A DNA stretch of 6,281 bases from JBDSYA01 sp039925865. GTDB taxonomy: Bacteria > Bacteroidota > Ignavibacteria > Tepidaquicellales > Tepidaquicellaceae. The position numbers were made by a program, and so were the translations under genes. The notes beneath the pieces are model-generated. The model saw only the letters and a list, made by a program, of their open reading frames with translations. It had not been told where the DNA came from and searched no databases. How positions within the stretch are numbered: position 1 is the first letter of the stretch; each line of letters begins with the position of its first letter. This document shows positions 1 through 4,571 of the stretch, in pieces. The stretch spans positions 1 to 6,281 of the forward strand of contig JBDSYA010000201.1 in the NCBI GenBank assembly GCA_039925865.1. The letters run 5' to 3'.

Positions 1-127
1 TTACGCATTGGTTTTTCCTTTTCGTTTGGTTTTGCAATTGGTGAATTATGTAACTTATAAAGTGCTTACGAAGGAAATATAGTTTTGGATTTTTTTTTGA
101 AGGTGAATGATAAATTTGAAGTAAGTG

Positions 128-147
128 AGTGGCTTTAACTTGCCACT
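128..147. repeat. Short inverted repeat (6-bp arms)
   Basis: AGTGGC at 128-133 and GCCACT at 142-147 are perfect reverse complements around an 8-base loop. No T-tract follows on either strand, so it is not a standard intrinsic terminator. It lies beyond the 3' end of the minus-strand Nudix gene. Role unknown. Confidence 0.35.
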
Positions 148-168
148 GAGAAGAAGTATGTGATCGAC

Positions 169-191
169 TTATTTCTTGAGTAAAGAAATAA
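169..191. repeat. AT-rich hairpin downstream of the Nudix gene
   Basis: TTATTTCTT at 169-177 and AAGAAATAA at 183-191 form a perfect 9-bp stem with a 5-base loop. It begins three bases past the reconstructed Nudix stop codon (195-197, minus strand), so it would form at the 3' end of that transcript. It has no U-tract after the stem in that direction, so it may stabilise the 3' end or be a poor terminator rather than a classical one. Confidence 0.4.
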
Positions 192-194
192 AAA

Positions 195-640
195 CTATAA
201 TTCAAATTTTTTTTCTAATAATCTTTGCTTCAATTCCCAAAGCGCAGTTCTATTACTATCATATCTCAGAGTTAGCATCGCCTCATCGTAATTTACCCAA
301 ATAACAGATTTATGTTCCGCTGAAATATTAACGATTGTGATTCTAACTTTACTGCAAAGCAATATTCCGGAATAACCCAGAATCCCTTTTGATCTTTATG
401 TTCAGAAAAATGTTTTTTTGGAATCGATGTGACAGTATCCAGCTGAATAAATTTGTTGTTTTGTTCAATTCCTGCTTCTTCAAGTGATTCACGTTTCGCT
501 GTTTGAATTATGCTTTCATTATCTTCGCCGCCGCCGGCAATAAATTGCCACTTTTGATCATCACTTCTTTGAAAGATCGCAACTGTTAGTTCTTCGGAAA
601 ACATAAATGGAATTACAAGCACTTGAAATCTTTCTCGCAT
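195..640 (-). pseudogene. Nudix hydrolase, frameshifted near the C-terminus
   Basis: Nudix enzymes hydrolyse nucleoside diphosphate-X compounds, often damaged or surplus nucleotides; the exact substrate cannot be read here. From the ATG at 638-640 the frame gives a complete Nudix box at residues 36-58, matching G-x5-E-x7-RE-x2-EE-x-G-I, with metal-binding E51, E54 and E55 all present. The frame then fails after residue 105: read as is, it runs ten unrelated residues to a stop at 293-295 (115 aa). Switching frame at 324-325 restores a typical Nudix end (SAEHKSVIWVNYDEAM, then a TALWEL-type helix) finishing at TAG 195-197. One missing base, or two extra, explains it. The repaired protein would be about 148 residues, a normal length, and the C-terminal style resembles the dATP/dihydroneopterin-triphosphate pyrophosphatase branch, which is only suggestive. 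There is no Shine-Dalgarno, only an A-rich leader. The rest of the frame is undamaged, so the lesion is recent or a sequencing error. Confidence 0.85.
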
Positions 641-667
641 TTTTTTATTTAAATGAGAAAATTTATT

Positions 668-689
668 TTTAATACAGAGCTGTATTAAA
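668..689. promoter_or_regulatory. 10-2-10 palindrome upstream of the Nudix gene
   Basis: TTTAATACAG (668-677) and CTGTATTAAA (680-689) are perfect reverse complements separated by only AG. It lies 28 bases upstream of the Nudix start codon and 29 bases past the stop codon of the membrane-protein gene, both on the minus strand. The two-base centre is too short for a full hairpin and suits a dimeric repressor site, so an operator is my first reading. A weak terminator with partly melted centre is the alternative, since a run of A and T follows on the minus strand. Confidence 0.4.
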
Positions 690-718
690 GAACAATAATT
701 TGTGAAAGATCTTTAGAC

Positions 719-1267
719 TCATGGTTTCAAATACTTCAAACCATACACCATCGCATATACCCAAGATGTATAAAGAAAAGTGTACAATAAAGCATACGAA
801 ACACTTTTAAGTAAATCTCCCCGACAGATAACCGATTTCTTAAAGACAAGTCTTAGGGCACGGTAAAAGATCCAGTAAAGTGCCGCGGCGATAAGGATGA
901 ACATAATCCATAATATTGTTCCAATCAACCAGAAAATTATTGCGGCTAAAACAGCTGCGATGAACCATAATATAATACTCATAATGAATTCTCCGATGCC
1001 TGAAAAATCCGGTTCAATTGGTGTTGAGGAGGTATCTGTTATATCCGGTTTCTTCATGGAGTTTATTCTGTCCCCGATCTTACCGATGTTATCCTTTAAT
1101 TTTATACCTTTATACAATCCACCGGCAAGAAATGTAAACAGTAATCCTGAAAGTACTGAAACAAGTATTACCGTATCTTCATAAAATGTTTTTTGATTTT
1201 TAGCTCCGAAAATGATAACGGTGACTGAAGCTATAATAATAACTATAACTGTCACTATCACTATCAA
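719..1267 (-). CDS. Small multi-pass membrane protein of unknown function
   Basis: I do not recognise this family. The 182-residue product is strongly hydrophobic, with likely membrane segments at about residues 2-20, 32-52, 97-118, 119-141 and 160-178. A polar, proline- and threonine-rich loop lies at about 60-95, and basic residues (RALRLVFKK) lie between the last two segments. No catalytic motif is visible. The start is uncertain: the only in-frame ATG is internal (codon 71), and the frame is open upstream to a stop at 1313-1315 without an ATG, so the TTG at 1265-1267 is preferred. GTG codons two and four positions further in are alternatives. No Shine-Dalgarno is seen. The stop is TGA at 719-721. 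It lies 78 bases upstream of the Nudix gene in the same direction, but the palindrome between them argues against simple co-transcription. The mostly conservative hydrophobic pattern across the full length supports a real gene. Confidence 0.7.
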   Translation of the reverse strand: MIVIVTVIVIIIASVTVIIFGAKNQKTFYEDTVILVSVLSGLLFTFLAGGLYKGIKLKDNIGKIGDRINSMKKPDITDTSSTPIEPDFSGIGEFIMSIILWFIAAVLAAIIFWLIGTILWIMFILIAAALYWIFYRALRLVFKKSVICRGDLLKSVSYALLYTFLYTSWVYAMVYGLKYLKP

Positions 1268-1368
1268 CTTTGTATTTACTAATTTTAGAATAGTATTATG
1301 ATTTTTTGAAATTTAGCAATTTTATTAAAAGTAATCTGCGTAGTTTTCCCGATATTATTATTAACAAT

Positions 1369-1403
1369 AAAAAAAAAGCCGCTGTCATAAAAACCTGCGG
1401 CTT
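1369..1403 (-). terminator. Intrinsic terminator behind the sorting-domain relic
   Basis: On the minus strand AAGCCGC and GCGGCTT (1397-1403 and 1376-1382) form a perfect 7-bp GC-rich stem with a 14-base loop. The stem is followed by nine consecutive T (plus-strand A run 1369-1377). It begins 25 bases after the stop codon of the sorting-domain relic at 1429-1602 and fits as that gene's original terminator. About 100 bases of featureless AT-rich DNA separate it from the membrane-protein start. Confidence 0.8.
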
Positions 1404-1428
1404 AAAATTCCTAAATTACTGCTATGAA

Positions 1429-1602
1429 CTATTTTACTAACAACATTTTTCTTGTATATGCAAAGTCATTTGTTCCTGATACTGAAATTCTGTAATAGTA
1501 AACTCCGCTTGAAAGCTTGCTTCCGTCAAAAGTAATTGAATAGAAACCTGCTGTCTGTATATCGTTTACTAATGTCTGAACTTCTTTACCGGTTAATTTA
1601 AA
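1429..1602 (-). pseudogene. Orphan T9SS C-terminal sorting domain (truncated gene relic)
   Basis: Read on the minus strand, 57 codons end at TAG 1429-1431. They match the type IX (Por) secretion C-terminal sorting domain: the opening LTGKEVQTLVND, an aromatic-glycine strand (TAGFYSITFDGS), the hallmark LSSGVYYYRI, and the terminal RKMLLVK. In intact proteins this domain of some 70-90 residues directs export across the outer membrane and is cleaved or anchored. Here the frame is closed by a stop at 1603-1605 just upstream. There is no start codon, and the earlier part of the domain (the usual NPFNP-like strand) and the whole passenger protein are absent; I could not find them in other frames up to about 1680. 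The fragment itself has no internal damage and keeps a good terminator at 1369-1403. The best reading is the 3' remnant of a larger secreted-protein gene lost by deletion or recombination. It also implies that the organism has, or had, a T9SS. Confidence 0.8.
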
Positions 1603-1767
1603 TTAAAAAAACGGTTGAAATGAATTCCTGCTAAATAACTATTTCGGGTTAGTCATAATCGAATAAAAGCAATTATACTTATTGATAAAAAAGTGCTTTG
1701 ATAATAGGGACTACAAATATTGCAAACTTAAGAGTAATAATATTGATTGTAAATGTAATTTGCGCCG

Positions 1768-1798
1768 AAAAAAAAATTCGGACCATTTTCGATCCGAA
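1768..1798 (-). terminator. Intrinsic terminator of the Asp-box protein gene
   Basis: On the minus strand TTCGGA (1793-1798) pairs with TCCGAA (1777-1782) around a 10-base loop and is followed by nine T (plus-strand A run 1768-1776). It starts 45 bases after the stop codon of the 823-residue gene and is oriented to end its transcript. The stem is short at 6 bp, but the T-tract is strong. Confidence 0.7.
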
Positions 1799-1843
1799 CT
1801 TTATGAATTAAAGCAAAATATAAAATGTTTTCAAATCATAAAT

Positions 1844-4315
1844 TTAAGGCCTTATCAGTCCAATAAAATTAATCACATTGTTATCGATCACTGAAAGATC
1901 CGAAGCATCAATAATATTATCCCCGTTCACATCAGTAATTAAATAACCTGTCATAAAATTAAATGCATCATTATCGGCCAGGCTCAGATCTTCTCCATCA
2001 ATAATTTCGTCCTGATTCACATCTCCGCTGTAAACAGCAAATTTAATTGGTGAATTGTCAACCTGTATCTGATTACTTCCGTAAGCCTGAAATGAGGCTG
2101 TTGAAAAGTTATAATTCAATGTACCACCTGAAAATATTTCACCACCGTTTTTACTCCAGGTTTGTATAGAATTTCTGTGTTTTACCTGAATATAATATGG
2201 AGTTCCGTTTGCTAAATTTGATGTAAATATAAAATTTGCATTACCTGTAGTATTTATTACAGCTTTGGCTGAATCCAGAATGATATAAGGAGCAGTTGTA
2301 CTTCTTAGTATAGCCCGCATTGTATCAGCAATCATATTATTTATGGAAGGATTATAAAATCCCTGAATTGCAAGAGTAAGATTTAAAGTCATTGAAGGAA
2401 GCAGACTTGACACATCTCTTTTCCATACTGAACGTGTATCCGTTCCACCAAATAAAGTATTACCCACTACAAGCATTGACATAACTCTCGATTGAGCACG
2501 CAGTCCGGTATTGAATGTTGTCCATGAAGCTCCGTCATTGGTACTTAAAATTAAGTTGTATCCCGTCAAAACTGTGGCTCCATAGTTAGAGGCCAGTATA
2601 TTATTTCCAATAGATATGATTTCGCTTGTGAGCCCTTCTGCTGTAAGAAGTGTCCAGCTTAAACCCTCATTAGTGCTTTTATAAATTCCGCCGTCAGTAG
2701 TTATAAAAAGTGTGCTTCCTTTTACTGCAATATCACGTATTGTACTTCCGTAAGTGCCGATGCCTGCTCCGGAAAAAAACCAGCTTGCTCCATTGTTTGT
2801 ACTTTTAAAAATTTTTTGCAAGGTTGTGCCTGCAAATAAATTTCCATTGAAGGAGGTAATACAATTGATTCTAACGAAGTTCACACCTTCGGGCGGTAAT
2901 CCGCTGCTGGCTCTCGTCCAGTTATCACCTTTATTAGTACTTTTGAAAACACCGTTCCATGTTCCAATATATATAGAATTTTCTTTAGCAGTTAATGCTT
3001 CAACTGACTTGGTATAGATACCGGTTATTCCTGAGTTAATTTCTGTCCAGCTTGCACCGTTATTAGTACTTCTGTATACACCATACTGATCGGTAGTCAC
3101 ATAAATATTAATTCCATCATTCTCAACATCTGTGATCGGTAAAGCGAATGGGAGGCCGTTTCTCACTTCTGTCCAGCGATCCCCCATGTCCGTTGTATAA
3201 AACAAGCCTTCAAATTCACCTCCGTATAGTACTCCATTGAAATACATAAGGGAGCGTGACCAGCTTTCCGTGAGGCCATTGTTTGCAGCTTGCCAGGAGG
3301 CTCCTCCGTTTGATGTTCTGAAAACACTCCTGTATTGTCCAACTCCTGTAAATATATAATTTTGTGTTACTGTAAATGATCTTGGTTCCTGATTACCTAG
3401 TTCGTTCGTTATAGGAAACCAGAGGTCACCATTATTTGTACTTTTAAACATTCTCTCACCCGAGGGATAAGTTGTTCCAAGATAGACATTTCCTTCATGA
3501 GCAAAAATCTCACCTGCATTACCGCCAACCACATAGGGCACAATTCCGTTATTTGCAGCAGTCCACGAACTTCCGAAGTCTGTGGATTTAAACATTCCAT
3601 ATTCACGATCACCAAAGTCTCCTATTATACTTGTGAATATCGTGTTTCCATTTACTGCAAATTCGTGAACGTTAGATCCAAGCGGAAGTCCCGTGTTGCT
3701 TATCTCCCACAACAATCCGTTGTTGGAAGATCTGTATAAAGGGGCGGGTCCGCCTCCGCCTTCTAATCCTACATAAATATAATCTCCTAGTTTTGCGAAT
3801 TCATAGGGAATAACCGTACCGGGTAGCCCGTTATTTCTTGCTGTCCAGCTGACTCCAAGATTTGTACTGACATAAACACCTGGTCCGGATTGTCCGACAA
3901 ATATTAAGTTATCTTTTGAAAGAAGTGAAAGAGGGGAGCCAACTAAACCAGAATTTACTCTCTCCCAGTTGTTCCCATAATCAAATGTCCTGTGAACACC
4001 TGATGCACCATTTGCTGCAAAGATCACGGTGCCTACATTGTCAAAGTCATAGATTGACATGGAATTGTTTATTCCTCCTACCATCCCGTTATCTGCAGGT
4101 ACCCATTCATTCCCCAGATCAGTAGATCTGTAAACTCTGCCGTCTGAACCACCCACGGTGAGATTACCGGCCATCATGATATCGTTAACTGTGATCATAG
4201 CATCAGTTTTTCCCGCACCGGGGCCATTTGTTTGTACCCATTGTGAATGAGAGTTGCCGGAAATAATTAAGAGCAAAAAAATATTTAATAAAAATATTAA
4301 TCTTAAATTCATCAT
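1844..4315 (-). CDS. Secreted Asp-box (BNR/sialidase-like) beta-propeller protein with C-terminal EF-hand module
   Basis: The 823-residue product begins with a Sec signal peptide: R5, a hydrophobic core at about 6-18, and likely cleavage near S24/Q25. Residues 26-640 carry thirteen Asp-box motifs of the form S-T-N-x-G-x-S-W, beginning at 64, 110, 150, 196, 244, 292, 334, 374, 416, 459, 505, 547 and 591. Each marks one propeller blade, as in the BNR/sialidase, Ycf48-like and VPS10-like folds. Asp boxes are structural, and I see no sialidase catalytic set, so enzyme activity should not be assumed. Residues 641-760 form a beta-rich domain. Residues 764-806 hold two dockerin-like calcium loops (D765-x-N-x-D769 and D795-x-N-x-D799), and the protein ends in IRP. 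No T9SS sorting signal is present. The start is one of two adjacent ATG codons (4310-4315), with no Shine-Dalgarno. The protein is expected to be exported, and a binding or surface role is plausible. The gene stands alone, with a divergent neighbour and its own terminator. Confidence 0.9.
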   Translation of the reverse strand: MMNLRLIFLLNIFLLLIISGNSHSQWVQTNGPGAGKTDAMITVNDIMMAGNLTVGGSDGRVYRSTDLGNEWVPADNGMVGGINNSMSIYDFDNVGTVIFAANGASGVHRTFDYGNNWERVNSGLVGSPLSLLSKDNLIFVGQSGPGVYVSTNLGVSWTARNNGLPGTVIPYEFAKLGDYIYVGLEGGGGPAPLYRSSNNGLLWEISNTGLPLGSNVHEFAVNGNTIFTSIIGDFGDREYGMFKSTDFGSSWTAANNGIVPYVVGGNAGEIFAHEGNVYLGTTYPSGERMFKSTNNGDLWFPITNELGNQEPRSFTVTQNYIFTGVGQYRSVFRTSNGGASWQAANNGLTESWSRSLMYFNGVLYGGEFEGLFYTTDMGDRWTEVRNGLPFALPITDVENDGINIYVTTDQYGVYRSTNNGASWTEINSGITGIYTKSVEALTAKENSIYIGTWNGVFKSTNKGDNWTRASSGLPPEGVNFVRINCITSFNGNLFAGTTLQKIFKSTNNGASWFFSGAGIGTYGSTIRDIAVKGSTLFITTDGGIYKSTNEGLSWTLLTAEGLTSEIISIGNNILASNYGATVLTGYNLILSTNDGASWTTFNTGLRAQSRVMSMLVVGNTLFGGTDTRSVWKRDVSSLLPSMTLNLTLAIQGFYNPSINNMIADTMRAILRSTTAPYIILDSAKAVINTTGNANFIFTSNLANGTPYYIQVKHRNSIQTWSKNGGEIFSGGTLNYNFSTASFQAYGSNQIQVDNSPIKFAVYSGDVNQDEIIDGEDLSLADNDAFNFMTGYLITDVNGDNIIDASDLSVIDNNVINFIGLIRP
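1847..2395 (-). other. C-terminal module: beta domain plus paired EF-hand loops
   Basis: This covers residues 641-823 of the Asp-box protein. The first part (LNLTLAIQGFYNPSINN onwards, with TPYYIQVKHRNSIQTWSK) lacks Asp boxes and looks like a compact beta-sandwich. It leads through YSGDVNQD into loop 1 (D765, N767, D769, D773, D776) and loop 2 (D795, N797, D799, D803, D806). In both loops calcium-ligand positions 1, 3, 5, 9 and 12 are filled by D or N. The loops lie 30 residues apart, as in type I dockerin repeats. From memory, very similar tails close many unrelated secreted proteins of Ignavibacteria; I could not check this. Confidence 0.7.
2522..4126 (-). repeat. Thirteen tandem Asp-box repeats inside the propeller gene
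   Basis: Asp boxes occur every 40-48 codons (mean about 44). The DNA itself still resembles a repeat around each box: on the plus strand forms such as ttattagtacttttaaa recur, for example near 2935, 3060 and 3435. Aromatic W closes every box. Variants include TFDYGNNW at residue 110 and TSNGGASW at 334. These are coding repeats with diverged interiors, not a DNA array. Confidence 0.85.
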
Positions 4316-4339
4316 AAAATTTATGTTTAAAAAATGTTC

Positions 4340-4355
4340 ATGAAATTTGTTTCAT
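4340..4355. repeat. Inverted repeat just upstream of the Asp-box gene
   Basis: ATGAAA (4340-4345) and TTTCAT (4350-4355) are reverse complements with a 4-base spacer. They lie 24 bases upstream of the minus-strand start codon, within the leader or promoter. It could be a regulator site or a leader hairpin, but short repeats like this arise by chance in AT-rich DNA. Confidence 0.25.
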
Positions 4356-4453
4356 TTAAATTATTACAGTAAAACAGAGGAGACTATTTTATTAAAAATA
4401 ATTTGGAGAGTGTGATCCAGTAGAATGACTTAAAGAACTATTATCAAAATAGA

Positions 4454-4468
4454 AATTCATTGTGAATT
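4454..4468. repeat. Inverted repeat in the divergent intergenic region
   Basis: AATTCA (4454-4459) and TGAATT (4463-4468) flank a 3-base spacer, about midway between the two divergent start codons. A role as a shared operator is possible but unproven; low-complexity AT content lowers its weight. Confidence 0.25.
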
Positions 4469-4489
4469 CAACAAGTCAAGTTAATATTA

Positions 4490-4506
4490 TTCCGAAGAAG
4501 TCGGAA
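4490..4506. promoter_or_regulatory. TTCCGA-N5-TCGGAA inverted repeat upstream of the promoter
   Basis: TTCCGA (4490-4495) and TCGGAA (4501-4506) are perfect arms around AGAAG. The site is more GC-rich than its surroundings and ends 12 bases before the -33-like element of the plus-strand promoter, a typical place for an activator or repressor site. It is followed by no T-tract, so a terminator is unlikely. Confidence 0.35.
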
Positions 4507-4517
4507 GGAAAATATCA

Positions 4518-4548
4518 TTTGCTTTCGAATATTTATTATATAAAATTG
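4518..4548 (+). promoter_or_regulatory. Candidate Bacteroidota-type promoter
   Basis: TTTG at 4518-4521 and TAAAATTG at 4541-4548 are separated by 19 bases. The known Bacteroidota consensus is TTTG then TAnnTTTG with about this spacing; one base of the -7 box deviates. Transcription would begin around 4555, leaving a leader of roughly 15-20 bases before the ATG at 4572, consistent with the lack of a Shine-Dalgarno. Confidence 0.45.
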
Positions 4549-4571
4549 ATAATAAATATAAAATTCCATTT

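Larger units (their letters stand above)
1..194. other. Left-edge stretch with no identifiable gene
   Basis: I see no convincing gene here. On the plus strand, frame 1 reads three short protein-like segments separated by TAA stops at 58-60 and 136-138 and closed by TAA at 181-183. The middle and last segments (for example GNIVLDFFLKVNDKFEVSEW, then LATEKKYVIDLFLE) have the composition of a soluble helical protein, which could mean a decayed gene, but two stops in 61 codons is not strong evidence in AT-rich DNA. On the minus strand an ATG at 6-8 is preceded at suitable distance by AAGGA (17-21 on the plus strand as tcctt), so a minus-strand gene could start at the very edge and run out of the window. 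The two readings conflict and neither is established. Confidence 0.25.

Noticed and set aside
128..191. Terminator or small RNA formed by the two hairpins
   Set aside because: Neither stem is followed by a T-tract on either strand and no promoter is visible, so I list them only as inverted repeats.
897..1184. 95-codon plus-strand reading frame
   Set aside because: It lies wholly opposite the membrane-protein gene and is best explained as its antisense shadow.
1682..1894. 70-codon plus-strand reading frame
   Set aside because: It runs through the terminator at 1768-1798 and into the 3' end of the Asp-box gene, has a composition dominated by N, K and C, and shows no recognisable motif.
1847..2026. 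True cellulosomal dockerin
   Set aside because: The calcium loops fit, but no carbohydrate-active domain or cohesin gene is visible in the window. I treat it as dockerin-like only.
2754..4125. Several plus-strand and one minus-strand frames of 68-87 codons inside the Asp-box gene
   Set aside because: They are out-of-frame readings of the repetitive blades; the long frame has a signal peptide, regular motifs and a coherent C-terminal domain.
2522..4126. Regularly spaced DNA repeats that might be a CRISPR or satellite array
   Set aside because: The spacing of 40-48 codons follows Asp-box blades of a continuous reading frame; the units are diverged and vary in length, as protein repeats do.
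1844..4315. Calling the propeller an active sialidase
   Set aside because: Only structural Asp boxes are present. I do not see the arginine triad, FRIP motif or nucleophile arrangement of sialidases, and thirteen boxes far exceed the usual four or five.
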